From assembly GCF_947488135.1 (NCBI RefSeq), contig NZ_CANKYW010000001.1:1302001-1366000 (forward strand): DNA of 64,000 nucleotides, written 5' to 3'. A model generated the notes under the pieces. That model had not been told where the DNA came from. It searched no databases and saw only the letters and a program-made list of their open reading frames with translations. Within the stretch, counting starts at the first letter, position 1. Each line of letters opens with the position of its first letter. The DNA is from an uncultured Marivita sp. (lineage in GTDB: Bacteria > Pseudomonadota > Alphaproteobacteria > Rhodobacterales > Rhodobacteraceae). Positions 8,057-16,803 of this stretch are shown here, piece by piece. The position numbers and the translations under genes were made by a program.

Positions 8057-8523
8057 TGTCTGACCGAACCCTGTCCATTCGCGGCGCGAACGACGGCGAT
8101 TTGCCCGCCCTGATCGCACTCTACGCAGATGACGATATCGGAATGTCGCGCGAAGCGACCAGAGTGGACGCCGCGTACCAATCGGCGTCTGACGCGATCC
8201 AATCCGACCCGAACCATCTGCTTGTCGTCGGCGCCTATGGCGACGAGATCGTGGCAACGCTTCTACTGTCCTTCCTGCCCGGCCTGTCGCGTCACGGCGC
8301 GTGGCGGGCGCAGATCGAGGCGATGCGCGTGGCCTGTGAACTGCGCGGGCAGGGGGTAGGGCAAGCCCTTCTGGACTGGGCCATCACGGAGGCCCGCAAC
8401 CGTGGCTGCGCCCTTGTGCAATTGAAGTCGGATCGCCGCCGCCCCGACGCGCACCGCTTTTACGAACGCGCCGGATTCACGCCATCGCATCTTGGCTACA
8501 AACTGTCATTGGAGACATCATGA
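8056..8523 (+). CDS. GNAT family N-acetyltransferase
   Basis: 155 residues with the GNAT fold. Motif A appears as RVACELRGQGVGQALLDWAI (the R/Q-x-x-G-x-G/A acetyl-CoA loop is GQGVGQ), followed by a motif B-like ALVQLKSDRRRPDAHRFYERAGF with the typical FYERAGF ending. The start is set at the ATG that opens MSDRTLSIRGAND, directly before the first strand. The upstream open frame has no family similarity, and the start lacks a clear ribosome site because a palindrome sits there. The stop overlaps the dipeptidase start (ATGA), so the two are co-translated. The acceptor substrate is unknown; an amino acid or peptide is a guess from the neighbours. Confidence 0.8.
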   Translation: MSDRTLSIRGANDGDLPALIALYADDDIGMSREATRVDAAYQSASDAIQSDPNHLLVVGAYGDEIVATLLLSFLPGLSRHGAWRAQIEAMRVACELRGQGVGQALLDWAITEARNRGCALVQLKSDRRRPDAHRFYERAGFTPSHLGYKLSLETS

Positions 8524-9569
8524 CCGACTTTCCCGTCTTTGACGGACATAACGACCTTGTCCTGCGCCTTCTGCGTGGAGATGTCACCGCAGAGGCCGTC
8601 GCATCGGGTTTGACCGACGGGCATATCGACAAGCCGCGTGCGCAGAAAGGCGGGTTTGGCGGCGGCATGTTCGCGATCTTCGTGCCCAGCCCCGGCGACA
8701 AGGCGGTGCGGCACGATGAGATGCGCAATCCGACATACGATATTCCCTTGCCCGACCCTGTGCCCGAAGCCGAGGCGACCGACTGGACCGAACGGGGTTT
8801 CGCCGCGATGGACGATCTCGAAGCAGCGGGCGCCATTCGCATCTGTCGCACCGCGCAAGAGGTCGAAGCTGCGCTGCCCGCCGACGAGATGGCTGCCGTC
8901 CTTCACATCGAAGGGGCCGAGGCAATCGACCGCGAATTCGACAAGCTGAACGCGTGGTACGCCCGTGGGCTGCGGTCGCTTGGTCCGGTCTGGAGCCGGG
9001 ACACGATCTGGGGGCATGGCGTGCCGTTCCGCTATCCCTCGGACCCCGACACAGGGCCTGGACTGACGGAGGCGGGCAAGGCGCTCGTGCGCGAATGCAA
9101 CCGGCTCAAGATCATGGTCGACCTGTCGCATCTGAACGCCAAAGGGGTCGAAGACGTGGCCCGTATCACAGACGCTCCCCTGGTCGCGACTCACTCCAAC
9201 GCCTGGGCCGTGTGTCCGCATTCACGCAACCTGACGGATCGCCAATTGCACATGATCCGTGACAGCGATGGAATGGTGGGCATCAACTTCGCCAGCGCCT
9301 TCCTGCGGCCCGACGGGCGGATGGACGCGGAGTTTGAGCTTGACATCGTGCTCCGACACTTTGACCATCTGGTCGACAGCGTGGGTGAAGATCGGGTCGG
9401 TCTTGGATCGGACTTCGACGGTGCGCTGGTCCCGGAACTAATCGGGGACTGCGCGGGCCTGCCCAATCTGATCACTGCACTGCGGTCTCATGGTGTCGAC
9501 GATGGCCTTATGGGCAAGATCACCCATGGGAACTGGCTCAGGGTCCTGCGAAAAACGTGGGGCGAATAA
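8520..9569 (+). CDS. Membrane dipeptidase family (peptidase M19)
   Basis: 349 residues without a signal peptide, so probably cytoplasmic. M19 zinc enzymes hydrolyse dipeptides, often with a D residue at the C-terminal side. The sequence starts VFDGHNDLVLRLLRG, with the first metal pair H and D in DGHND. The bridging Glu is in LHIEGAEAI, and later metal or substrate residues are in VDLSHLN and ATHSNAWAVCPHSRNLTD. The C-terminal GLGSDFDGAL segment is also characteristic. The gene precedes a full oligopeptide ABC importer on the same strand, so the natural role is likely cleavage of the imported peptides. Confidence 0.88.
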   Translation: MTDFPVFDGHNDLVLRLLRGDVTAEAVASGLTDGHIDKPRAQKGGFGGGMFAIFVPSPGDKAVRHDEMRNPTYDIPLPDPVPEAEATDWTERGFAAMDDLEAAGAIRICRTAQEVEAALPADEMAAVLHIEGAEAIDREFDKLNAWYARGLRSLGPVWSRDTIWGHGVPFRYPSDPDTGPGLTEAGKALVRECNRLKIMVDLSHLNAKGVEDVARITDAPLVATHSNAWAVCPHSRNLTDRQLHMIRDSDGMVGINFASAFLRPDGRMDAEFELDIVLRHFDHLVDSVGEDRVGLGSDFDGALVPELIGDCAGLPNLITALRSHGVDDGLMGKITHGNWLRVLRKTWGE

Positions 9570-9592
9570 TAATTGGAACGGGGAAATAGACC

Positions 9593-11188
9593 ATGACATC
9601 ACCTTTTGTTGCAGCCGCGGTTGCGTCGCTTCTGGCCGTCGGCATCGCCGCGCCCAGCTTTGCAGAAACGCCGCCGAACATGCTGGTCATCGCGAACCGC
9701 ATCGACGACATCAAGACGTTCGATCCCGCCGAAAGCTTTGAATTCGCGGGTGCGGACGTCAGCCGGAACGTCTACGAAAAGCTGGTCAATTTCGACCCGC
9801 TCGACCTTGATGCGGGCTTTCAGCCGCAACTGGCCGAAAGCTGGGAGATTTCCGAAGACGGCATGACCATCACCTTCACGATGGCCGAGGGACATACCTT
9901 TGCCTCGGGCAATCCGGTGACGGCCAAGGACGCGGAATTCTCGCTGCGCCGCGCGGTGCAGTTGAACAAAACGCCGTCCTTCATCCTGACGCAGTTCGGT
10001 TTCACGCCGGAAAATGTCGAAGAGACCATCGTGGCACCGGACGACAGCACGCTCGTTCTGACGCTCGACAAGCCCTACGCGCTGTCTTTCGTGCTCAACT
10101 GTCTGACGGCGACCATTGGCGGTATCGTGGATATGGAAACCGTGATGGCCAATGAAACCGACGGTGACATGGGCAACGCGTGGCTGCGCACGAACACCGC
10201 CGGATCCGGCCCCTACAAGGTGGTGGACTGGAAGCCGAGCGAGAGCGTACTGATGGACCTCAACCCGAACTACGCAGGTGAAACGCCCGCGATGGAGCGG
10301 GTGATCGTTCAGCACATTCAGGAAAGCGCGACGCAGCGCCTTCAACTCGAGCGTGGCGATATCGACGTCGCACGCAACCTGTCGCCCGAAGACGTGGCGG
10401 GGCTCGAAGGTGTCGACGGCGTCAAGGTGATCGACGAATTGCGCGGCCGCCTGATGTATTGGGCCGCCAACCAGAAGAACGAGATGCTCTCCGATCCGAA
10501 GGTGCTCGAGGCGCTGAAGCTGGCCACGGATTACGAAGGCATGTCAGGCTCCTTCCTCAAGGGTCAGTACACGGTGCATCAGGCCTTCCTGCCGCGCACC
10601 TTCCTTGGTGCCTTGGAAGAAACGCCGTTCAGCTATGACATGGACGCCGCTCAGGCTGCCTTGTCCGAATCCGGGTTTGCAGAGTGCGGTCCGATCAAGA
10701 TCTCGGTACGCGATGCGCAGGAACGCTTGGACATTGCCCAATCGCTCCAGAACACCTGGGGCCAATTGGGATGCGACATCGAGTTGATCGTCGGCACCGG
10801 CGCGCAGACGCTCGATCGCTACCGCGCGCGTGAGCACGACATCTATCTTGGCGCGTGGGGACCGGACTATCCGGATCCGAACACTAACGCCGGGACGTTC
10901 GCCTTCAACCCCGACAACTCGGACGAGGCAGGGGCAACCGGCCTTCTGGCATGGCGCAACGCCTGGGGCATCCCCGAGATGAGCGAGAAAACCCTCGCCG
11001 CCGTGGTGGAGAACGACACCGAAGCCCGCGCAGAAATGTACCGCGAATTGCAGCGCGAGCATCAGCAGACCAGCCCCTTCGGCGTGATGTTCCAGCAGAT
11101 CGAACAGAACGGGATGCGCTCCAACGTCGAAAACTTCGTCGCCGGTGGCGCGACAACGGCCGTCTCTTACTGGGTCATCACCAAGTAA
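9593..11188 (+). CDS. Oligopeptide ABC transporter, substrate-binding protein (SBP family 5)
   Basis: 531 residues, the normal length for DppA/OppA-type binding proteins. A Sec signal peptide opens the protein (SPFVAAAVASLLAVGIAAPSFA, cleavage near residue 24). The mature part contains the family 5 pattern: IDDIKTFDPAESFEFAG, YEKLVNFD, QLAESWEISEDGMTITF, and a C-terminal half with GAWGPDYPDPNTNAGTFAF. It should bind peptides or similar compounds in the periplasm and deliver them to the two permeases that follow without a gap. The ligand is not predictable; the neighbouring M19 dipeptidase favours small peptides. Confidence 0.9.
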   Translation: MTSPFVAAAVASLLAVGIAAPSFAETPPNMLVIANRIDDIKTFDPAESFEFAGADVSRNVYEKLVNFDPLDLDAGFQPQLAESWEISEDGMTITFTMAEGHTFASGNPVTAKDAEFSLRRAVQLNKTPSFILTQFGFTPENVEETIVAPDDSTLVLTLDKPYALSFVLNCLTATIGGIVDMETVMANETDGDMGNAWLRTNTAGSGPYKVVDWKPSESVLMDLNPNYAGETPAMERVIVQHIQESATQRLQLERGDIDVARNLSPEDVAGLEGVDGVKVIDELRGRLMYWAANQKNEMLSDPKVLEALKLATDYEGMSGSFLKGQYTVHQAFLPRTFLGALEETPFSYDMDAAQAALSESGFAECGPIKISVRDAQERLDIAQSLQNTWGQLGCDIELIVGTGAQTLDRYRAREHDIYLGAWGPDYPDPNTNAGTFAFNPDNSDEAGATGLLAWRNAWGIPEMSEKTLAAVVENDTEARAEMYRELQREHQQTSPFGVMFQQIEQNGMRSNVENFVAGGATTAVSYWVITK

Positions 11189-12250
11189 ATGGCGGATCAA
11201 AACGTCAACCAAACGGGCGGGCGGCTTCTGCCGCCCGTTCCCATCTGGGTCAGGAAGTCGCTGGCGACGCTCGCTACGGTCGCAGCGACCATTCTTGGCT
11301 TGCTCTTCGTGACCTTCATGATCGGTCGCGTGATGCCGATCGACCCGGTTCTGGCCGTGATCGGCGAACGGGCAACACAGGCCCAATACGATCAGACGTT
11401 CCGCGAACTTGGGTTGGATCAGCCACTGCTGGTGCAGTTCTGGATCTACGTGACGGATGTGCTGCAAGGCGACTTCGGCAAATCCATCCGCACGGGGCAG
11501 GAGGTGACGACCGATATCGCCCGCGTCTTCCCCGCAACGCTCGAACTGGCCACGCTGGGCACGCTGATCGGCGTCATTCTGGGCGTGCCGCTTGGCGTGA
11601 TTGCCGCTGTCCGCCGGGGCAGCTGGATCGACCAGCTCGCGCGCTTCGTGGGCCTGATCGGGTATTCCATGCCGATCTTCTGGCTTGGTCTCGTCGGCTT
11701 GCTGGTGTTTTACGGCATCCTCGGCTGGGTGGCGGGACCGGGACGGTTGGGCATCTTCTACCAGGGCATCGTGGAGCCGATCACCGGCCTGATCCTCGTC
11801 GACAGCGCCTTGCGCGGCGAATGGGAGGTGTTCCGCAACGCCTTTTCCCACATAATCCTGCCGGCCTCCCTGCTGGGCTATTACAGCCTTGCCTATATCA
11901 GCCGCATGACGCGGTCCTTCATGCTGGAACAGCTTGGGTCCGAATACGTGACCACCGCCCGTGTGAAGGGCCTGAGCGAATGGCAGGTGGTCTGGGGCCA
12001 CGCCTTCCGCAACATCCGCATCCAGTTGGTGACGGTGATCGCGCTGGCCTATGCCAACCTTCTGGAAGGCTCCGTCCTGACCGAGATCATCTTCGCGTGG
12101 CCGGGGCTTGGCCAATACATCACCACGTCGCTTCTGGCGAATGACATGAACTCGGTGCTGGGCGGGACCATTGTGATCGGCACGATCTTCGTCGGCATCA
12201 ACATCTTCTCCGACCTGCTCTACCGCTTCTTCGATCCGAGGTCCAAATGA
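11189..12250 (+). CDS. Oligopeptide ABC transporter, permease (DppB-like)
   Basis: 353 residues with about six membrane helices. The first helix (ILGLLFVTFMIGRVMPIDPV) and the loop GLDQPLLVQFWIYVTDVLQGDFGKSI are the hallmark of DppB/OppB permeases. The EAA-type cytoplasmic loop is EYVTTARVKGLSEWQVVWGHAF, which contacts the ATPase. The ATG at 11189 abuts the stop codon of the binding protein, indicating translational coupling, and the 3' end overlaps the next gene by 4 bases. Confidence 0.92.
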   Translation: MADQNVNQTGGRLLPPVPIWVRKSLATLATVAATILGLLFVTFMIGRVMPIDPVLAVIGERATQAQYDQTFRELGLDQPLLVQFWIYVTDVLQGDFGKSIRTGQEVTTDIARVFPATLELATLGTLIGVILGVPLGVIAAVRRGSWIDQLARFVGLIGYSMPIFWLGLVGLLVFYGILGWVAGPGRLGIFYQGIVEPITGLILVDSALRGEWEVFRNAFSHIILPASLLGYYSLAYISRMTRSFMLEQLGSEYVTTARVKGLSEWQVVWGHAFRNIRIQLVTVIALAYANLLEGSVLTEIIFAWPGLGQYITTSLLANDMNSVLGGTIVIGTIFVGINIFSDLLYRFFDPRSK

Positions 12251-13161
12251 GCACAACGCAAGGGCTGCGCGACTGGCTCCTGACCGAAGAGCCGACCTCC
12301 CGCCGACAGGCGCGCTATGCCTCGTGGTACAAGGGATGGCTGACCCTGCGGTCGAACAAGCTGACGATGTTCGGGCTTTATGTGCTGGCCTTTCTCGTTC
12401 TCTGCGCGATCTTCGCGCCGGTTCTGGCGACCCACGATCCCTTCGCGCAGGACCTTGGCCAACGCTTGCTGGCACCGGGCGAAAACGGTCATTTCTTTGG
12501 CACCGACAGCCTCGGACGCGACATCTATTCCCGGCTTCTCTACGGCGCGCGGATATCCATCTACATCGTGCTTCTGGTGGTCATGGTGGCGCCCTTGGTC
12601 GGGCTGATCGTCGGCACCGTGTCGGGCTATGCCGGGGGCTGGATCGACGTGGTGCTGATGCGGATTACCGATATTTTCTTGGCGTTCCCGCGCCTGATCC
12701 TCGCGCTAGCCTTTGTCGCGGCGCTTGGGGCAGGGATCGAGAACGCGGTGCTTGCCATCTCGCTCACCGCCTGGCCGCCCTACGCAAGGATCGCGCGGGC
12801 CGAGACACTGACCATCCGCAACTCGGATTTCATCCACGCGATCAAGCTGCAAGGGGCGGGGCCCTTCCGCATCGTCACCCGGCACATCTGGCCGCTCTGT
12901 ATTTCGTCGCTGGTGATCCGCGTGACGCTAGACATGGCGGGCATCATCCTGACGGCGGCGGGTCTCGGGTTCCTTGGCCTGGGCGCTCAGCCGCCCAGCC
13001 CGGAATGGGGGGCGATGATCTCGGAAGGGCGCAAATACATCCTTGACTACTGGTGGGTCGCCACGATTCCCGGCATTGCGATCTTTGCGATCAGTCTGGC
13101 CTTCAACCTGCTGGGCGACGGGATGCGCGACGTGCTCGACCCGAAAGAGGACAATTCATGA
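12247..13161 (+). CDS. Oligopeptide ABC transporter, permease (DppC-like)
   Basis: 304 residues with an N-terminal cytoplasmic stretch and about six membrane helices. Family marks are LATHDPFAQDLGQRL and FFGTDSLGRDIYSRLLYGARIS, the conserved periplasmic 'GTD.lGRD' segment of DppC/OppC, and an EAA loop around IHAIKLQGAGPFRIVTRHIWP. It starts in an ATGA overlap with the first permease and ends in an ATGA overlap with the ATPase gene. The two permeases should form the membrane channel. Confidence 0.92.
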   Translation: MSTTQGLRDWLLTEEPTSRRQARYASWYKGWLTLRSNKLTMFGLYVLAFLVLCAIFAPVLATHDPFAQDLGQRLLAPGENGHFFGTDSLGRDIYSRLLYGARISIYIVLLVVMVAPLVGLIVGTVSGYAGGWIDVVLMRITDIFLAFPRLILALAFVAALGAGIENAVLAISLTAWPPYARIARAETLTIRNSDFIHAIKLQGAGPFRIVTRHIWPLCISSLVIRVTLDMAGIILTAAGLGFLGLGAQPPSPEWGAMISEGRKYILDYWWVATIPGIAIFAISLAFNLLGDGMRDVLDPKEDNS

Positions 13162-14021
13162 CCGACGCGCCGCTACTGGATGTGGAGAACCTCTGGGTCA
13201 AGTTCCGCACCCGCACCGGTGTCTTCGACGCCGTGCGCGGCGTGTCCTTCACCCTCGGCAAGGAACGCCTCGGCATCGTCGGCGAAAGCGGGTCGGGCAA
13301 ATCCATGACCGGTCGCGCGATCCTGCGGCTGATCCGCCCGCCGGGATTTATCGAGGCCGACAAGCTCGAACTGAAGGGCGAGGACATTTTAAACGCCCCC
13401 GAAAAGCGGATGCGCCAACTGCGCGGCGGGCGGGTGTCGATGATCATGCAGGATCCGAAGTTTTCGCTGAACCCGGTGATGACCGTCGGCCAGCAACTGG
13501 TCGAGGCCCTCCGCGCCCACGAAAAGGTGTCCCGAAGCGAGGCCCGGCAACGCGCGCTTGAGGTGTTGGACGAAGTGGCGATCCGCGATGTGGACCGCGT
13601 CTATGACCTCTATCCGCATGAGGTGTCCGGCGGCATGGGCCAGCGCATCATGATCGCCATGATGCTCCTGCCGAATCCCGAGATCCTGATCGCGGACGAG
13701 CCGACCTCGGCGCTGGATGTATCGGTGCAGCTTCAGGTGCTGGACATCATCGACAAGCTGGTGAGTGACCGCGGGATGGGTCTCATGTTCATCAGCCACG
13801 ACCTGAACCTTGTGGCCAAGTTCTGCGACCGCATCGTCATCATGTATGCTGGCCGCATCGTCGAGACCTGCAAGGCATCCGAGCTGCGCAACGCCAGCCA
13901 CCCCTATACGCTGGGGCTGCTGAATTCCGTTCCCGATCTGGAACACCCGCGCGACAGGCTCGAGGTGCTTAAACGCGACCCCGCCTGGCGCGAAGCTCCG
14001 TCCGTGAGCGCCCGCCAATGA
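13158..14021 (+). CDS. Oligopeptide ABC transporter, ATP-binding protein (DppD-like)
   Basis: 287 residues with a complete nucleotide-binding domain. Walker A is GESGSGKS, the signature is VSGGMGQR, Walker B is [12 protein letters not shown], and the switch His is in FISHDLN. The C-terminal tail ends near [14 protein letters not shown], as in DppD/OppD. I place the start at 13158, where ATGACCGACGCG follows the permease in a 4-base overlap; a longer upstream frame would intrude into the permease gene. It powers transport together with the second ATPase that follows. Confidence 0.92.
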   Translation: MTDAPLLDVENLWVKFRTRTGVFDAVRGVSFTLGKERLGIVGESGSGKSMTGRAILRLIRPPGFIEADKLELKGEDILNAPEKRMRQLRGGRVSMIMQDPKFSLNPVMTVGQQLVEALRAHEKVSRSEARQRALEVLDEVAIRDVDRVYDLYPHEVSGGMGQRIMIAMMLLPNPEILIADEPTSALDVSVQLQVLDIIDKLVSDRGMGLMFISHDLNLVAKFCDRIVIMYAGRIVETCKASELRNASHPYTLGLLNSVPDLEHPRDRLEVLKRDPAWREAPSVSARQ

Positions 14022-14770
14022 GCGCCATCACGATCAAGGACCTGACCGTCTGGTTCGGCACGGGCGCCGAGCGCAATGATGCCGTGAAAGACGTGAGCTT
14101 CGACGTGGCCGATGGCGAAAGCTTTGGCCTTGTGGGCGAAAGCGGATCGGGCAAATCCACCATCTTGCGCGCCATCGCTGGGCTCGTCCCCACGTGGTCG
14201 GGCGAAATGACCGTCGCGGGCGAAACCCTTGGCCCCAAACGCAGCAAAGCGTTTTACAGCAAGGTCCAGATGGTGTTCCAGGACCCCTACGCCTCGCTCC
14301 ATCCGCGTCAGACGGTGGATCGAGTGCTGTCCGAAGCGATGCGCCTGCACGGCGTTGAGAACATCGACAGCCGCATCGGCACGTTGCTGGATGACGTGGG
14401 CCTCGGGCCCGGCTTTCGCTTCCGCTATCCGCACCAACTGTCCGGAGGCCAACGCCAACGCGTTGCCATCGCCCGTGCCCTGGCCTGCGATCCGTCGATC
14501 CTGCTGCTGGACGAACCGACCTCCGCGCTGGACGTGTCGGTGCAGGCGGAAATTTTGAACCTGCTGGTCGACCTTCGGCACGAGCACAAGCTGACCTACA
14601 TCATGGTCTCGCATGATCTGGGCGTCGTGGGGCATCTGTGCGAACGGATCGGCGTGATGAAGGACGGCCGTTTCGAAGAGGTGCTGACCGTCGAGGACAT
14701 GCGCGCTTTCAAGGCCACGTCGCCGTACACCCGCCATCTGCTGGAAAGCTCGATCAACTCGATCCGCTAG
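14018..14770 (+). CDS. Oligopeptide ABC transporter, ATP-binding protein (DppF-like)
   Basis: 250 residues. Walker A is GESGSGKST, the Q-loop is MVFQDPYASLHPRQTV, the signature is LSGGQRQR, Walker B is [12 protein letters not shown], and the switch His is in VSHDLG. The Q-loop wording with 'SLHPR' is typical of DppF/OppF partners. It overlaps the previous ATPase by 4 bases and is the last gene of the operon. It is somewhat short for the family because it ends soon after the TRHLLESS segment, with little of the usual C-terminal extension. Confidence 0.92.
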   Translation: MSAITIKDLTVWFGTGAERNDAVKDVSFDVADGESFGLVGESGSGKSTILRAIAGLVPTWSGEMTVAGETLGPKRSKAFYSKVQMVFQDPYASLHPRQTVDRVLSEAMRLHGVENIDSRIGTLLDDVGLGPGFRFRYPHQLSGGQRQRVAIARALACDPSILLLDEPTSALDVSVQAEILNLLVDLRHEHKLTYIMVSHDLGVVGHLCERIGVMKDGRFEEVLTVEDMRAFKATSPYTRHLLESSINSIR

Positions 14771-14809
14771 GCCATTGGACGCGGGAGCAGCTTTCCAATC
14801 CGACGCTGC

Positions 14810-14820
14810 GGGGGGGGGGG
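14810..14820 (+). repeat. Homopolymer of 11 G
   Basis: Eleven consecutive G residues lie 40 bases after the ABC operon and about 30 bases from the 3' end of tRNA-Ser. Tracts this long are prone to slippage and are a common place for length errors in an assembly. It is outside any coding region. Confidence 0.9.
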
Positions 14821-14851
14821 CGATCGCGCGTCAGTATCTGTCAGGAAATAA

Positions 14852-14941
14852 TGGCGGAGAGACAGGGATTCGAACCCTGGGTGGACTTGCGCCCACAACG
14901 GTTTTCGAGACCGCCCCGTTCGACCACTCCGGCACCTCTCC
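14852..14941 (-). tRNA. tRNA-Ser (CGA anticodon)
   Basis: Read on the minus strand this is a class II tRNA. The acceptor arm GGAGAGG (14935-14941) pairs with TCTCTCC, with one G-U pair at the base. The anticodon stem-loop is GCGGT-CTCGAAA-ACCGT, giving anticodon CGA for UCG codons. A long variable arm and the T arm GGGTTCGAATCCC follow, then discriminator G and an encoded CCA (14852-14854). A promoter of good quality lies upstream on the same strand. No U-rich terminator is obvious after the gene. Confidence 0.95.
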
Positions 14942-14959
14942 GCGGGGGTCACGGAGGGG

Positions 14960-14988
14960 CGTTTAGCTTTTGCGTCTGACCTGTGCAA
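14960..14988 (-). promoter_or_regulatory. Predicted promoter of tRNA-Ser
   Basis: On the minus strand TTGCAC (14983-14988) and TAAACG (14960-14965) are separated by 17 bases. They lie about 18 bases before the mature 5' end of the tRNA at 14941. Spacing and position fit a housekeeping-sigma promoter for this gene. Confidence 0.55.
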
Positions 14989-15091
14989 CCTCTATTTCGC
15001 GGCGGCGGCAAAACACCGGTCGAACCAGCGGCGGGTTGGAATTGTCCTGTCCGCGGCATAGGTATGCAGCAAGCAAACGAGGAGTTCCGAA

Positions 15092-15913
15092 ATGATCCGC
15101 ACGATGATGGCAACGGCAGCGACCGGGATTGCTGTGCTTTCGTGGTCGGTATCGGCCTGGGCCACCCCCGCCAACGATCTGCTCAACGCGCTTGGCGTGC
15201 CCGAGATCGTTGAGATCATGCGGGACGAGGGCATGGAATACGGTGATACACTTGCCGCCGACATGCTGCCCGGAGGCGCCACGGGCGGTTGGAACGCGAC
15301 CGTTGAACGGATCTACGACGAAGAGCGGATGCTCGCGACCGTCCGCGAGGTTTTCACGGAACAGCTTGGCGATGCCGACACCGACCCGCTGCTCGAATTC
15401 TTCACGTCCGAGACCGGCCAGCAAATCGTGAGCCTCGAACTCAGCGCGCGGAGCGCGATGCGCGACGAAGAGATCGAGGAAGCCGCCCGTGCCGCCTTTC
15501 GGGATCTCGAAGGCACCGACTCGGAAGAGCTCGAAGCGATTTCCGATTTTGTGGACACCAATGATCTGGTTGAAGCGAATCTCGTTGGCTCGCTGAACGC
15601 CAACTATATGTTCTATCTCGGGCTCGTCGATGGTGGTGCGCTTCAGATGAGCGAGGCCGACATTCTGACCGAAGTCTGGGGGTCCGAAGAGGAAACCCGC
15701 GCCGACACACGCGAATGGGTCTATGCCTTTCTTCTGATGGCGTACCGGCCTCTCGAAGACGGGGTGGTCGACGATTACACGGAATTGTCGCGCACTGACC
15801 CGGGTCGGGCCCTGAACCGGGCGCTTTTTGCGGGCTTCAACAAGATGTATGACGATATTTCCTACGCGCTTGGGCTGGCGGTTGCGCGGCAGATGCAGGT
15901 GCAGGAGCTTTAG
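15092..15913 (+). CDS. DUF2059 domain-containing secreted protein
   Basis: 273 residues with a Sec signal peptide (MMATAATGIAVLSWSVSAWA, cleavage after about residue 25). The mature part is highly acidic and helical and carries the DUF2059 pattern, including LLEFFTSETGQQIVSLELSAR, where 'f..s..G..i...e' recurs. Members are periplasmic or surface proteins without a known activity. The start ATG follows GAGGAGTTCCGAA. It stands alone between the tRNA and the ribosomal protein genes and is probably its own transcription unit. Confidence 0.8.
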   Translation: MIRTMMATAATGIAVLSWSVSAWATPANDLLNALGVPEIVEIMRDEGMEYGDTLAADMLPGGATGGWNATVERIYDEERMLATVREVFTEQLGDADTDPLLEFFTSETGQQIVSLELSARSAMRDEEIEEAARAAFRDLEGTDSEELEAISDFVDTNDLVEANLVGSLNANYMFYLGLVDGGALQMSEADILTEVWGSEEETRADTREWVYAFLLMAYRPLEDGVVDDYTELSRTDPGRALNRALFAGFNKMYDDISYALGLAVARQMQVQEL

Positions 15914-15926
15914 GCGGCAAAGCCCG

Positions 15927-15955
15927 TTGACAAACCCGGCTCACCGCAGCATAAG
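15927..15955 (+). promoter_or_regulatory. Predicted promoter of rplU-rpmA
   Basis: A perfect -35 TTGACA (15927-15932) and a -10-like CATAAG (15950-15955) have a 17-base spacer. They begin 14 bases after the DUF2059 stop and would give an rplU transcript with a leader of about 145 bases. Confidence 0.6.
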
Positions 15956-15969
15956 CCGCGCACATGAAA

Positions 15970-15999
15970 GACGGGGCTTCGGTCCCGCCTTTTGTTTTT
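15970..15999 (+). terminator. Hairpin with U-tract in the rplU leader
   Basis: CGGGGC (15972-15977) and GTCCCG (15982-15987) form a stem capped by a TTCG tetraloop, followed by CCTTTTGTTTTT. It is a credible intrinsic terminator for the DUF2059 gene. It lies just downstream of the predicted rplU promoter, so it could also act as an attenuator in the ribosomal protein leader. Confidence 0.55.
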
Positions 16000-16106
16000 G
16001 ATGACAATGACGCCCTGACCGGGGCGCGCTGTTCGAGGCGGGGACACTCCCCAGCAACACCGGCAGGGCCGGGGCCACAGAACGCGGGTGACAAAGGAAA
16101 AGACAG

Positions 16107-16790
16107 ATGTTCGCGGTCATGAAAACCGGCGGCAAGCAGTACAAGGTCCAATCGGGCGATACACTGCGCGTCGAAAAGCTGGCAGCCGATGCAGGCGAGA
16201 AAGTCCAGTTCAACGAAATTCTGATGCTGGGTGGCGACAAGGTCGTCGTGGGCGCACCTCTGGTGGATGGCGCTGCCGTTCAGGCCGAGGTTGTCGACCA
16301 GATCAAGGGCGAGAAGGTAATCAACTTCGTCAAGCGCCGCCGCAAGCACAGCTCGAAGCGGACCAAAGGCCACCGCCAGCAGCTCACGCTTCTGCGTGTG
16401 ACCGATATCCTCGATTCGGGTGCGGACAAGTCCGGTGTGAAAGCCGCAGTCGGCGCAGGTACGCTGCCGCGCGGTCTCGGTGAAGACAAGTACACGACCA
16501 ATCGCGCCGAACAGTCCGATATGAAGGCCCGCGTCGCGAATGACGAAGCCAAGGCAAAGCCGGCCAAGAAGGCAGGTGTCGCCAAGGGCGCGGCCGACGA
16601 TCTCAAGCAGCTTTCGGGTGTTGGCCCGGCGCTCGAGAAGAAGCTGCACGAAGCGGGGATCACATCCTTCGCCCAGATCGCAGCATGGACAGATGCAGAC
16701 GTCGAAGAATTCGGCGAAAAGCTGTCGTTCAAGGGCCGGATCGAGCGTGAAGGCTGGATCGAACAGGCCAAAGAACTGGCATCGAAGTAA
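16107..16790 (+). CDS. rplU: 50S ribosomal protein L21 with C-terminal HhH extension
   Basis: The first 100 residues or so are L21: MFAVMKTGGKQYKVQSGDTLRVEKL at the start and KVINFVKRRRKHSSKRTKGHRQ, the basic rRNA-binding segment, near residues 70-92. The protein then runs to 227 residues, twice the normal L21 length. The tail is Lys/Ala-rich and ends in a helix-hairpin-helix-like domain (LKQLSGVGPALEKKLHEAGI ... FAQIAAWTDADVEEF). Such tails occur on L21 of related alphaproteobacteria and their role is unknown. The gene is followed after 13 bases by rpmA, the conserved partner. Confidence 0.95.
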   Translation: MFAVMKTGGKQYKVQSGDTLRVEKLAADAGEKVQFNEILMLGGDKVVVGAPLVDGAAVQAEVVDQIKGEKVINFVKRRRKHSSKRTKGHRQQLTLLRVTDILDSGADKSGVKAAVGAGTLPRGLGEDKYTTNRAEQSDMKARVANDEAKAKPAKKAGVAKGAADDLKQLSGVGPALEKKLHEAGITSFAQIAAWTDADVEEFGEKLSFKGRIEREGWIEQAKELASK

Positions 16791-16803
16791 GGAGACCTGA
16801 CCA

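Noticed and set aside
10544-12475. Minus-strand open frame of 643 codons over the ABC binding protein and permease
   Set aside because: The plus-strand genes show clear family motifs and coupled starts. The antisense product has no recognisable domain.
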